From Bathymodiolus brooksi (Eukaryota; Mollusca; Bivalvia; Mytilida; Modiolidae), in contig OY804579.1 in NCBI GenBank assembly GCA_963680875.1, positions 23,111,804 through 23,175,803 on the forward strand: a stretch of 64,000 nucleotides of DNA, given 5' to 3'. The position numbers and the translations under genes were made by a program. Below, one piece after another: positions 26,245 through 41,200 of the stretch (positions within the stretch are counted from its first letter, which is position 1; every line of letters starts with the position of its first letter). The notes under the pieces were generated by a model. That model did not search any database. It was given only the letters and a program-made list of their open reading frames with translations, and was not told the origin of the DNA.

Positions 26245-29200
26245 TCCAACCTGTATTAAGAGGTCACCTTTGGGACAAAGAAAAAGTGGTCTGTTTTGAC
26301 AGGTGGCCTTTTTAAAGAGATTGAATTCATATGAAATTTTCTATGATGGGACAAGAAAAAGGTGACCTTTTGATACAGGTGACTGTATGAGCAGGTTTGA
26401 CAATAATATGGTACATGATAATACATTTACTTGCTAGAGATATACAAAAAAAAATATAGTAAAATTGTAAATGCATTTGATCAACATTAGCAATACAAAT
26501 TAGACATAAGATGAATATATATTGTGTTGGAGAAAAACATTTTGTAATTTGATGCAAGATGTTATTATCACTGATAAATTTGTTTAAAAGTGATAGATAC
26601 ATTAGAATTCGAAAGTGACAATAGTTGAAGAGCAACATTATTTCCTGCTTCCTGAATCACAATCATACTGTCACAGCAAAGAATCATTGAACATTTTATA
26701 AATAAATTTATGGACAATGTGGATTTATGAAATACACATTTTGAGAATAGTTGCAAGCAGGGCACGAAATTAATGCTGGTCCGCTAGCCCGAGGCTAGTA
26801 AAATCGGTGTCGGGCTAGAAGAACTCTCTTAGAAGCTAGTCCGGTGGGCTAGTTAAAATTTCCAATTGTCAATTATTGTTTCCACTTCATTAATTTTATT
26901 GACATAATTGAAAATCATAATTAGTCATTCATATTACTGTGTTTGTTTATGCTGTACACAATTCCCTAGATAGCAATTAGATCCTAAAAGGTGGTATGCG
27001 AATTGATCAAATTACTCGATAATCCGGGTAACTCAGTGAGCGTTCTTAACAACATAATCTAAGTTCCAAGAAATGTGGCAACACATTACCGGCGTAGAGC
27101 AACCAGCGAAAACAAATTAAATTAGATAATAATGGAAAATTGGAGAGAAAAAGGACGTATGATCAGGTCAAAAGAAAAAGAAAAACAAGCTGGCAGAAAA
27201 ACCGCAACTGCCGGTTAGTTCACAACAGTGAAATAGACCGAATGACATGTTCAGTTTGCATACAATATGCTTCTTCCGACTGGATGATGATGACACTGGT
27301 GATGATGATGTTTCAAGTGATGACAATACTGACATTCTTTCTTCATTATATTTTTTTCAAATAAAATAATTATTATATAATTCTTAGTAATTGTCCCCAT
27401 GATGGTCGGGCTAGTAGAATATCTGGGGGGCTAGTTGATTTTTATATCTACTAGTCCTGCTGGCTAGTTGCAATGTTTGCTTAAAATCTACCCCTGGTTG
27501 CAAGTCACATCTAACAGAAAACCTGTTACTCTCTAGAATTAAACATAAAGTAAACAGATTTCCTCTATATCTCTGTGTGTCTGTGGGGGGGGGGGGGGGG
27601 GGGGGGGTGTTTAACATCACTTTCAACTTTTCTCTATATCTGTTTCTGAGATAAAGTCAACTGACATGGGACAAAAAGTGCTGGATTCCAAAATTTAATC
27701 TTTCCTATTTTACATCTAATTGTAATGCTTTTTTTTGTAAAATGCTCATCTTTATGAGTTATTGAACAATCATTAAAGAAAAGTATTTTTTAATGGAATA
27801 TTGACTGAAAGGGACTGAAATTTGCATATTTAGTAGGTATAAACAATTTCTATTTTTCATCTAATTTTGGTATTTTTGTGCCTTTTAATTGATTGTGACA
27901 AGAACCTCAGGATGGTTTTTGAGTTAAACTTGATTGCAGTAAGCTGGTGCAGGTGGGTTGCCTTGTCGACTTGAAGCGGTCGTATCGTACTGCATTCAGC
28001 CTTCCCTTTATATTATATGGGGACCCTACATGGGCCAAAATTATGAAGTCAATTGAAAATAGGGTATTTCATATCTATGAAATGATTTAGAGCAGAATTC
28101 AATAGTTAAAATGATAAGTACCATTCAAAAGGAAATTGGGTCCAAATGGGTGGGAAAGGGTCCAAAATTAAATAAGTGTGTACCGGTATGCATCTAAGTT
28201 TACTGTTACACTTGCCTATCTCAGTCCTTGAAATGAAAAGTTGAATATACTGGTCCAAATCAAATTCTATAGTTGATTATATATATATATATCTAAATAA
28301 AAATTGAAAAATGTACTGGTCCTAACAAAGTTTTACTGGTCTTGGGCCATAGGACCAGTGTTCATCATGAGGTCTGCTATCTGGTAATAGATACCATATA
28401 CATAGCAGTTATTTACTGGACTCTCTCAGAGCTATGAACTTAAATCTATTATCATAGGGAAATCTCATTGTTTGATCTGCATTTTTACTGTTTTGTGTAA
28501 ACACATTCAAAGTACCAATAATTATGATTGAAAGCATAATGACTTTTACAGAGGAATGTGATTCAAATCCATGTTTTAATGATGCCACGTGTGAAGACAG
28601 AGTCGATGGTTATTTGTGTAGATGTAAGTCAGGTTATTCTGGTGTTCGCTGTGAAACAAGAACCAGTCCATGTTTAGGGGTCAACTGTGGAATCGGCAGT
28701 ACATGTGTGGATGATTACACAACAGATTCCTATAGATGTATATGTGACACGGACTATTCATATGGTAAGTGATGCTTATACTCTTATTGTGTATTACCGG
28801 TAATATTAGTGAAGGTTCCCAGGGTTAAAAACCTCAGAGCTGCTCAATACATTTCCAGGTGACAGGTAGGGGATGCCCTCTTTATGGGGACTTGGCAGGT
28901 TATAATACAGAAAGCCTGACCAAGAACCATACTTAGTAACGTGTTTGGAGAAAGCTACTCTACCTTCATGATAAAGACCTCTTGTAGATTTAAGAAACAA
29001 TAGGAGTATTGCAGCCTATACAAAAGACTATATTCTTCATCCCTTTCTAATTCGCCATACATTTCCAGTGGCAATCAAAAGTTTTTCCCTGCTTAGCCCC
29101 ATCCCTACCTCAGTTCTCTATTGTATTTATATATTGTTTAGTTTGTTTTCATCCTGAATATAACTGAAATGCAGTTCACTGGATGTTAAGTAACAATCAA

Positions 29201-32200
29201 TCAATCATATTGTTATTCTTCATCTCACAGTCATGTGATTTCCTCGAAGATTCGGGGAGGTCAGAAAGATTTTAAATACAGGTAAATTGATGTTACAACT
29301 ACAAGGGGCATAGCTAGGTATAAGATGAAATGTAGGCACAACTTGCGGAAAGGGGTCTGGGGGCCGCTCAAGGCCCCCAGCAGGTCCAGGGCAGAGCCCT
29401 GGTGGGGGGAACGGAAAACGATTTTAAGTGTAAATAGATGTACAAATGGCGAAATCTGAACAATAAAAGACATGAAATATATTCTTATTTTATCATGGAA
29501 ACGATACAAAAATCGAAGTTGTTAATATATTTTTGCTGAATATGAGAACTTTTGACTGAATGTTTCTACACCACTTTTCAGAATAATTTTAACAGTTACA
29601 AAAATTCAGCATCACTAAGCATTGAATCTATAGCGAAGATTATCATAAATGCAAAATGCATGAAAGAAACATTCCCGGAAACATTCAAAGAATAAAGTTT
29701 CAGAGTTCATGTAAACACATGCAGCCATCATGTCCAGCAACATAGACTGGTAATTAGATAAAGTCCAGACGTATGTTTTTTCTCACTGCAAATTTGTTGA
29801 TAACATCTTCGACGCTAAGATTTCTTGTTCTGTGGATGTGTAACAACGATAAATATTTGATAATCTCTCATCACCCATTGTAGCTCTAAGACAGTTTTTT
29901 ACGTGGTGCATCACACTGAATGAACGCTCGCTAGATGCCGACGACACTGGCATTGTTATCAATACTGTAAAAATTGCATAAATATTAGGTTACAAGTCTT
30001 GGTTTGTGACATTGAGTGTCTTCAGTAATGTTTGTGGTTTTTGCCCATCAACCATATTCCAGCATGTTTTCCACCTAGCAACTTCATCAAGAAACGCTTG
30101 TCTGTCACTAATATCCGTACAAAAAGAATCAAAAATTGAATTAGTTGTCTGATCTGTTAATGTGTGGAGCTTATCTTTTTAAACATTTCATCCAAAGTTC
30201 TAACTTTAAGTTTAGGTTTAGAGTCAGACATTTTTACACTGCAAGCCAATAGCCCGACAACAGTTCTTTTGACGGTCAATGACAAACTAGTATATTGTCT
30301 CACAAATGTATCAATTCATTTCTAGATTCAGATGTTAAAAAGCGTATGAAAAACAAACTGTGTTTTATTTTATGTCAAGACAAAGCCTTTGAAGATAAAA
30401 TGAAATGTCAATTTCAAAGAGTTAGTTAAGGTCACAGTACTCATTGCAAATGTTTATCTTTCAACTTGTGGAAGTTTGTCATCAGTACAATAAACATGAA
30501 ACAGACATAGTTAAAATATGTAATGCGTTGTTTGTCATTTTTCATCAATAGAAACATTTTGGGGAAAAAATTATGTGTAGGCACGTGCCTAAAGTGCCTT
30601 GCGGCAGCTATGCCCCTGACTACTGTCATCAGTGTGCCTGACATAATGATAAAATAACAAATACAAACTCAAAAACAAACACAGGACTGGCATCAAAATA
30701 TTAAAAAGACTAATTGACTTTTTAAAACAATTTGAAATGGGCATTATTTAAAACAAATAGACTTCCTAAACTAGATCATCTAAAAGGCAAAGGTTGAAGG
30801 AGTATAGGTATGATATATAGTCTTCCTCCACACAAACACTTCCAATACTGTATAGATCAGAAATATACCCCTTAAGCATAGGAATTATTTTTAACCAATT
30901 CTGTACTCTACAAAAAACAAAACAAAAACAATGTTCGTGTATTCATTTGACAGTCTATTAAAGTCTATAATGATGAATACTTTAGAATTTGAGTTAATTT
31001 TCAAGTATTTGCAAGATAAACCAAATTTCAAAAGTTGGATGCTTCCATAAGTTGCTGTGTTACCTTAATCAAGCAGAGGACAATCTTAAAACATGAAAAT
31101 TGATACCTGCAAACCACTGCTCGGTGACCATTCAAACCACTGCTCAAATAGGATTCAAACCACTGCTCAAATACCATTCAAACCACTGTTCAAGAGAACA
31201 TGCAAAACACTGCTCAGATACTGTTCAAACCACTGCCCAGTGACCATTCAAACCACTGCTCAGATACCATTCAAACCACTACTAAGTGACCATTCAAACC
31301 ACTGTTCATGAGAACATTCAAGCCACTGCTCTGATACCATTCAAACCACTGCAGTGACCATTATTCAAGCATTATTAGTAAATGGTTCCCAATATTTTAT
31401 CATTATTTTTTAGGAGATGTATGTGACTATACAATTCAACTTAACACTGTCCCAACTTCTCTTGCAAGTGCTTTTAGAGAATTTAAGAACACAACCTCTG
31501 ATTGTATGGCTGTCTGTTCAGAGAATAGAGATACTTGTGTAGCCTTTGCTTATCGATCATCAGACAAGCAGTGTTTTAGATTTTTTACTTCCATCAGTAG
31601 TTTAAGCTTCACCACTGATTCAGATTATATCTTTTTTGAAAAACGTTGCATCAGGCCAATTGGTAAGTATGTTTTTAACATTAATAAAAAAAAATAATTC
31701 ATGTAATGGTAAGATGATATTTTCCTGGTTGTCTTCTTTTAACATGTCTGTATGTCATGATGGCATACTGAATTAGCCTAGAGGGGTAGGGGAAACTAAT
31801 GCAGTGAACCTGACATCAGTTAAATACATTAATTAGAATTATTTTGAAATTATTGGGAGAAGTCAAATTTTAAAGGCATGTTTTCTGCTTAAGTTTGGAT
31901 ATAGTATGAATAGGACCCTGTAATGAAATAGAAGACTTTTTAAAGTAATTGGGTGAAAATAAAGTAATATTATTAAAAAAATGTATTTTTGTGAAATTTC
32001 GCATGTAAGTAAAGTTTAATCCATTTTTGTGAAATTTGGCATATATGCATTTACTTTTTATTTGCTTAAATCCTCTTAGAGTAGTCAAGCTAGGAGGTTT
32101 TTTTATTTTACATGATATTAGTACATATACCAAAGTGTGCACATTATCAAGAATATTATTCCTTCATTTTTTGCAGGGGCATCATATGTGTCTTTCAGGC

Positions 32201-35200
32201 ACAACAAATATATTGGGAACTAATCACTGTTTGCACTTGAACCTTTTAAGTTCTTGGGTTTGTCACTTATTTTGATTGTAATGTAATTGCACTTCATTGA
32301 ACAAATTGTTGATGTCACATAAAAGACTGCTTGTATACAATAAAACATGCCCCAACGGTCTCCTTGAATCACCTTCTGTATGCGGCAAGTTTAAAACCCT
32401 CCTGACCCGATTTACATGTACTTTAACTCAAATAAAATTATCACTTGATTAACATCATCAGTGTCTCATAACTATCCCATGCTTTTTCTATCCCAATAAG
32501 CACTGTAGTCTTAATAGAGATGAAAAATTGTTGAAAGGGACAATGAAAATAATTGACCTAATTTAAATATGGTAGGAAGAATGCACATGATTATTCAACA
32601 AGTCATGGTTCACTAGGAAAGCGAATATTGGTGATTGCCATAAATGTTTATTTTTCATTTATCAAGAATTTTGTTTTTGTTAAAAAATGGCAAAATGTAA
32701 GATTTTATGTATATTGTAATAAATGAAATATTGTTGAAAGTGGTGTTGAACACCATAATCCTAACCCTATTGTAATAAATATGATTATTTATGTTTCAGA
32801 TGATTACTATACTCCATGGTTTAATCTAGACAAGCCAACAGGAAATGGTGATGATGAGGGAAGACCACAACTAGAAGGGGTAATCATTTTAAAATACATT
32901 TATGGTATTAGAATAGCTCTTATTCTTTGTATGGATAATATTTAGCAAATCTGATCAAATTCTATGTGAAATTTTGCCATCAATTAGAGTCTATAATCAC
33001 TGTCATCTAAATCAAAACTTGGTTTGGTGTTAATTTTGTGTCCCCCCCCCCCCTTTTGCCCCTTCTGATGGAGACATGTATTGTTTTCATCCTGTTGGTC
33101 CATCCATCACAATACTTTTTACACGAAATTGCTCCTACATTTTGATATAGGAACTGCTCTGTCTATCTGTGCAAGTTGTTGGCACATAGTGTCTGGCCCG
33201 CAATATTTCAATACCTTGAAGGATATAAATGATAATTGGTATGATTGTAGCCCATCACTGAAGGATGTGTCACAAATAAGGCCTTAATGTCTTACCTGGA
33301 AGGTCAAGGTCACAGACTAAGTTCAATTGTACACGTGTTAACCAAATATACAGCTCATCCTGTGCTGCTCAGAACTTTTCAATACTTGGTATGATTATAG
33401 CCCACTACTAGCGGGTGTGTCGTGAATAAGACTGGAATGTATATCTGGAAGGTCAAGTTCACAAACATAGTTTAACTGAACTATTCAATATCCAAATTTA
33501 CAGATCATGTCGAGCTCAGAATTTTGAATGTTGTCCTGGATATTAATGATATTTGATATGATAATTGACCAGCAACCGAGTGTGTTGTGAATAAAGTTGG
33601 ACTGTCTATATGGAAGGACAATATCACAATAATGTCAAGTGTACATATTCTGTATCCAAACATATCACATTTTTAAGGTCCCAACTCCCAGAAATTCCCT
33701 CATCCCTCTCATAATGCCCCCTTTTCATGACAGAAGGGGTGGCATTATAAAGAGGAGGGGGAATATTGTATTATACACATCCAGTTACACTCTAAATCAT
33801 CTAAGGATTATTTTTTGTTTGGTTTTATGGTGTTTAACGCCACTTTCAACAATATTTCAGTTATATCGTGGCGGTCAGTTTTATTGTTGGAGGAAACTGG
33901 AGAAAACCACCGACCGGCCACAAGTCACAGTCATACTTTATCACAAATGCTGTACATCTCGCCCTGAGCGGGAGTCGAGCCCACAACATCAGTGGTTATA
34001 GGCACTGATTGCATAGGTAGTTGTAAATCCAACTATCATACGATCACGATTTTTGTGTAGGTTCAGGTAATCTGTTGTTTTCTTCCATTAAGCATATTTA
34101 CTTCTACTTTTAGTATGGTATAAAGTTGTGTAAAGAGACAGAACCAGTTGGTGCTGAATGTAGAGTTTTTAATAAGACACTACCAATACAGATCGCAGAT
34201 TCTGGTATTGCTACATGTGGTGTTAATGGCTTACAATGTACTAATACTAATTTAAACAATTGTGAAGATTATGAAATTCGATATAGATGTAGTGCTCAAG
34301 AAGGTATGTATCTTTGCCAATTTCCATCTTTCTGCAAAACCACTGTGCCAATCGGAATGAAACTTGTCAGGAATATTCATTGTGTGCTCATTATAAAGAA
34401 ATGATATTTTTGGTGCCAATCTGAAATTCAACATGACAACAGGGACCCATAATAGTGTTCTTAGTGGCTGAAATCGTCTTCCCAAATGCCATATGATGAA
34501 TTGAATAAACTGTCATAGTTATGGCTATGCTTCGTTGATGATCCTCTTGTAAATATTTTTGTTTTGAAGCAAATTTTGACATTCAGGATGGCCATCACTC
34601 TAGCCAAGATGGTTGCTGTTACCTGTAATTAATAAGGTGTTTCTTCCAATGGCCACAGTTTGTTCTAAAATTTAAAAAATAGCTTTATGATATGTCTTGC
34701 TAAAACTAATATTTCTAATGTTGATGATTGAAAAAAAAAGTAGTATGCAAAGTAAGTCTATTCGACCAAAGTGATTATCTTCGGTACTCTGGTTTCCTGC
34801 ACCAATAAAACTGACTGCCACAATATAACTGAAATATTGTTGAAAGTGGCATAAAACACCATAAACCATAACCATATTTTCTCCCTGAAAATCTGAAACA
34901 AACTTTTCAAGACTATGTCCTTCATCCAAAATGGCAACTGTTACTAAAATAGAGATGTCTCTTAATGGCACATTTTTAGATGGAATTGATATAAAGTGTT
35001 CACAAAGCTTCTGTGGAATTCCAACACTTTTCAAAAGATATCGGCTTGTTTCACATTGTAATACTTTAAACCCTTCAATTCATTATTAACTGTTAATCAT
35101 TTCTTTTCATTTCAGTATTTAAGGGTAAAACTTGTACGACTCGACTGTACTGTAATTACAACACTAATCCTTGCCAGAACAATGGACAGTGTACTAATGA

Positions 35201-38200
35201 CAGAGGTACTTTTAAATGTAACTGTCAAACAGGATATACTGGATCACTGTGTCAGCATAATTTTGACAACTGTCCTACAGTTAACCCTTGTTTAAATGGT
35301 GGAGTTTGTAGAGATGAGCTAAATGGCTATAACTGTGAATGTCCTACTGGATTTTCAGGTAAAACTGTTGATAATATTATGAGGGGGTAGTAAGGGGTGG
35401 GAGAGAGGATTGAAAAGGATGGAGGAGAGAGAATAATGTTGTGGGAGTACTTTTACTTTAGTGGACCATAACCCTTTTGTTGTCATATCTGTATCATGTA
35501 CCAAAATGAAAGGTTATGCGTCATGCACGTTGAAGATTACACTATCTGACTTCCAGGGTCCCACAAAGTAGATTCTACCCATATTATGAATTGGCAAACA
35601 TGAATGTGTCATGATAAAAACGTAGATAATTAATTTATTATGCACAACACGTTTCTAGAATAACCTTCTTCAGGTACACTCAAAGTCAAAAGATTGGAAA
35701 ACCAATTAGTATGGAAGTCTTTTGGAACAAGAAAATCAGGATAGCCTAAATCAGTTAAGGTGACCTATACCTGATAAATTGAAAGATTTTTTTTTAACCT
35801 TGAGGAGATTTTTATTGCTGATGTCCCTCGTTTTTTCTCATCTTTTGTAGGTTTTTGGGGGAAAATGTTAGTATACATTATGATTTAGAATAACATTATT
35901 TGTCCAGTTTTATGATTTTCTTGTTTTTAACTGTTGATAAGTATTAAAAGTATGTACATAATGATAAAAAGAAAGTTTAAACAGTGATGATCAAACAATT
36001 CCACCAATATCCACAAAAATAAACAATCACCTCTCACCTCAAGCAATTGAACATAATGAAGACTACAACAGATTTTGATGGAAATCTGGTCCTGGCTTGG
36101 GACAGGCACAAAAATGTGGCAGGGTTAAACTGGTTAAGGGGATCCCAAACCTCCGTCTCTTGATAATTATTGACGACAATACAGATTTAAACAAATGATA
36201 AAAATCCTTGCATAGATTTGTCTCCACTCAAAAAGACCACATATTATCCTAAAAAATGAATAACAACATTATTATTAACAGCATCAGTGGTGTAATGGTT
36301 AGTGTGCTCACCATGAGTGTGATAGATCGTGGGTTTGAGCCCTCGTTGGGTCAAACCAAAGACTATAAACTTGGTATTTGTTGCTTCTCTGCTAAGCACG
36401 CCTCATTAAGTAAAGACTGTTTGGCTCGTAATCAGGATATTGTGTCCTAGTGGGGCGACATGTCTATCCGCGGACTGTTTTTTCAGTGAACTAGTATTAT
36501 AAAAATCCAACTAGGGGTGTTGGTCTAGTACAAAGCGAACCTCATCTTCATCTTTTCATTGAAAATAAACCTGTTATCGCCATGATATAGCTGAAAAATT
36601 GCTGACTTGGCATTAAACAACAATCACTCACTCACACAATGTATTTTTACTACTGTTTGTTGTAGGAGTAACTTGCCAGGATAATATACAGGATTGTCTC
36701 TCTGGACCATGTTCTAGTCCAGGCTTTTACATGTGTGTGGATGGTATAAATGACTACACCTGTGAATGTAGGGGAGGGTATACAGGACGGAATTGTTCAG
36801 TAAGTATTGTCAAATCTCTCCAAAATAGTTTACTAAATTGTTTTTCACAACAGTACGAATTGTTCAGTAAATATTGTCAAATCTCTCCAAAATAGTTTAC
36901 TAAATTGTTTTTCACAACAGTACGAATTGTTCAGTAAATATTGTCAAATCTCTCCAAAATAGTTTACTAAATTGTTTTTCACAAAACTACGAATTGTTCA
37001 GTAAGTATTGTCAAATCTCTCCAAAATAGTTTACTAAATTGTTTTTCACAAAACTACGAATTGTTCAGTAAGTATTGTCAAATCTCTCCAAAATAGTTTA
37101 CTTAAATGTTTTTCACAACAGTAGGAGAGTTTAAATGACAGGATGAAACAAAAGAGGATGGACATGTTTAAATTGTTAATGTTACTACAAGATATTGAAG
37201 CTTAAGATCAAGATATGTTCACCATCTTTTTTGCTTCCCCTAAAATGAAGGTTGCCAAGCAACAAATAATAATAATTATCGCAGTAATTTGGATTTGTTA
37301 CCTTTGATCTCTCATAGTAAAAATGTCAGTATCAACAAACTCTGATTGTTCAGATCCCAATCAGGGTGGGGTGTACAACATTATGTGATAAAGTTTGTCA
37401 GTGACTTGACTCGATCAGGGCAGGGTGTACAACATTATGTGATAAAGTTTGTCAGTGACTTGACTCAATCAGGGTGGGGTGTACAACATGTGAGTGACTT
37501 GACTCGATCAGGGTGGGGTGTACAACATGTGAGTGACTTGACTCGATCAGGGCGGGGTGTACAACATTATGTGATAAAGTTTGTCAGTGACTTGACGCAA
37601 TCAGGGTGGGGTGTACAACATTATATGATAAAGTTTGTCAGTGACTTGACTCAATCAGGGCGGGGTGTACAACATTATGTGATAAAGTTTGTCAGTGACT
37701 TGACTCGATCAGGGCAGGGTGTGCAACATTATATGATAAAGTTTGTCAGTAACTTGACTCAATCAGGGAGGGGTGTACAACATTATGTGATAAAGTTTGT
37801 CAGTGACTTGACTCAATCAGGGAGGGGTGTACAACATTATGTGAGTGACTTGACTCGATCAGGGAGGGGTGTACAACATTATGTGATAAAGTTTGTCAGT
37901 GAATTGACTCGATCAGGGAGAGGTGTAAAACATTATGTGATAAAGTTTGTCAGTGACTTGACTCAATCAGGGAGGGGTGTACAACATTATGTGAGTGACT
38001 TGACTCGATCAGGGAGGGGTGTACAACATTATGTGATAAAGTTTGTCAGTGACTTGACTCAATCAGGGTGGGGTGTACAACATGTGAGTGACTTGACTCG
38101 ATCAGGGTGGGGTGTACAACATGTGAGTGACTTGACTCGATCAGGGCGGGGTGTACAACATTATGTGATAAAGTTTGTCAGTGACTTGACGCAATCAGGG

Positions 38201-41200
38201 TGGGGTGTACAACATTATATGATAAAGTTTGTCAGTGACTTGACTCAATCAGGGCGGGGTGTACAACATTATGTGATCAAGTTTGTCAGTGACTTGACTC
38301 GATCAGGGCAGGGTGTGCAACATTATATGATAAAGTTTGTCAGTAACTTGACTCAATCAGGGAGGGGTGTACAACATTATGTGATAAAGTTTGTCAGTGA
38401 CTTGACTCAATCAGGGAGGGGTGTACAACATTATGTGAGTGACTTGACTCGATCAGGGAGGGGTGTACAACATTATGTGATAAAGTTTGTCAGTGAATTG
38501 ACTCGATCAGGGAGAGGTGTACAACATTATGTGATAAAGTTTGTCAGTGACTTGACTCGATCAGGGCAGGGTGTGCTACATTATATGATAAAGTTTGTCA
38601 ATAACTTGACTCAATCAGGGCGGGGTGTACAGCATTATGTGATAAAGTTTGTCAGTAACTTGACTCGATCAGGGCGGGGTGTACAACATTATATGATAAA
38701 GTTTGTCAGTGACTTGACTCAATCAGGGCGGGGTGTACAACATTATGTGATAAAGTTTGTCAGTGATTTGACTCGATCAGGGAGGGGTGTACAACATTAT
38801 GTGATAAAGTTTGTCAGTGACTTGACTCGATCAGGGAGGGGTGTACAACATTATGTGATAAAGTTTGTCAGTGACTTGACTCGATCAGGGAGGGGTGTAC
38901 AACATTATGTGATAAAGTTTGTCAGTGACTTGACTCGATCAGGGCAGGGTGTACAACATTATGTGATAAAGTTTGTCAGTGACTTGACTCGATCAGGGCA
39001 GGGTGTACAACATTATGTGGTAAAGTTTGTCAGTGGCTTGACTCGATCAGGGCAGGGTGTACAACATTATGTGATAAAGTTTGTCAGTGACTTGACTCGA
39101 TCAGGGTGGGGTGTACAACATTATGTGATAAAGTTTGTCAGTGACTTGTGACAGGACAGTAGTTTTCTCCAGATACTCCGGTTTCCTCCACCAATAAAAC
39201 TGACCACCATGATATAACGGAAATATTGTTGAAAGTAGCGTTAAGCATCGTAACATTAACCCTCCAATGTTTTAGATAAATATAGATGAATGTGCCAGTA
39301 ACCCATGTCTTCATGGTGGGAACTGTACAGATGGTGTAGATAGTTACCTGTGTACATGTCCTGAAGGTTGGTATGGAAACAGATGTGAGAATATTGTTGA
39401 CCAGTGTACAACAAAAGCTGCTTGTCCATCAACGTCTAACTGTTCTATGCTATTTAATGATTATCATTGCAAGTAAGTCTCCTAAGTTATAGTTAAATCT
39501 CATTGTCTTATACTCATGTTGTGAGGTCGAATCCCAATCAGGGAGGGGTGTACAACATTATGTGATAAAGTTTGTCAGTGACTTGCGATATGTCTGTGGT
39601 TTTCTCCGGTTCCTCCGGTTTCCTCCACCAATAAAACTGACTGCCACGATATAACTGAAATATTGTTGAAAGTGGCATTAAACACACATTGTCATATAAT
39701 AACTAACAAGATTATGTCAGACAAACACATTATTTTAATTTAAACTGGTTATTTTATGTAAAGTGTACATAATATCTCATTCAAATTATTCAGTTAAACA
39801 ATTAATTAAGTGTTTATTATAACTAGATTTTACTGCCTTGTCTATAACAAATAAAAATATGTTCCTGTCCTATACAATGGTGTGATGCAAAGCAATGTAA
39901 CAAACTATCAATTTAAAGTAGTCTTATGAATCTCATTAAATATTTATATTATATTGATGCATATCATGATTTAAAATGTAACGAGATTTCCAAGAGGAAC
40001 AAAGGGGAGGTCGTGGTCATGATTGTATGGTAGTTGGATTTACAACTACCTGTGCAATCAGTGCCTATCACCACTAAAGTTGTGAGTTTGAGCCCCGTTC
40101 ATGGCGAGGTGTACTCGATACAACATTATTTAATCAAGTTTGTCAGTGACTTGCGACAGGTCAGTGGTTTTCTCCAGGTACTCTGGTTTCCTCCACCAAT
40201 AAAATTGACTGCCACGATATAACTGAAATATTATTGAAAGTGGCGTTAAATACCATCAATCAAACCAAGAGAAAGAAATACCATTATTTCACCTAGAGAT
40301 GAAAATTCACATATTCATGAATTTTGAACGATGCTATATTTATTATTAATTCTCGAGGAAAAATGCCATATTTATTTGCCTGTGATTTTTAACCTTATTT
40401 CAGCTGCCCTGCCAATACATATGGTAAAAATTGTGAGAATTCTCCAGATATTTGTCGGGATGCAAACCCCTGTTTGAATGGTGGTGTGTGTACAGGAAGA
40501 TCTTCAGCCACTTGTACCTGTAATGATAGTAAGTATTTTATCTAGTGTATTGGAATGATAGTAAGTATTTGTGCTAGTGTAGTGGGATGATAGTAAGTAT
40601 TTTTGCTAGTGTAGTGGAATGATAGTAAGTATTTGTGCTAGTGTAGTGGAATGAACTACAAGAGATAGTGGTCAGTTTTACTTCTATTAATTCCATTGTC
40701 CTTAGTCTATGTTGGCTTTTATCATCATAGGTTTTTTGTCATTCTTCAGTCATCGGTCAAAAATTTATATTTCAATTTTCTAAAACCCCACACCGTAAAC
40801 AATTTTCAGTCACATCTTTGAACTTTGAACTCTAAAATCATTTGAACATTAAACTTTGCATAAATGGAAAAACAATTTTTTAAGAACATATTCATTTTTT
40901 AAAACTCTTGATTGTTTCTTTACAACAGATTACACAGGAAACGGTTGTGAAACATTGATAGATCATTGTGCTGTAGCTGACAAATGTAAAAATGGTGGAA
41001 CATGTCAGACATTAGCCAATGGAATAGGATTTCAGTGTCAATGTATGCCTGGTTATAGTGGAGATAACTGTGAAACTAACAATAATGATTGTGCCACTGC
41101 CAATTGTCCATCATCTGCCACATGTATTGATGTTGTTAACGCACATTATTGTAGATGTAGGCTTGGTTTTACTGGAGAAGACTGTGCTAGAGGTGAGTCA

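Noticed and set aside
34672..35034. 120-codon minus-strand frame
   Set aside because: Part of it is a SINE tail read backward, and there are no splice or domain signals.
37346..39151. 601-codon open frame on the + strand, the longest in the window
   Set aside because: It is the 54-bp SINE-derived array read in a frame kept open because the unit is 18 codons. It starts in intron sequence, has no domain, and ends at the SINE tail.
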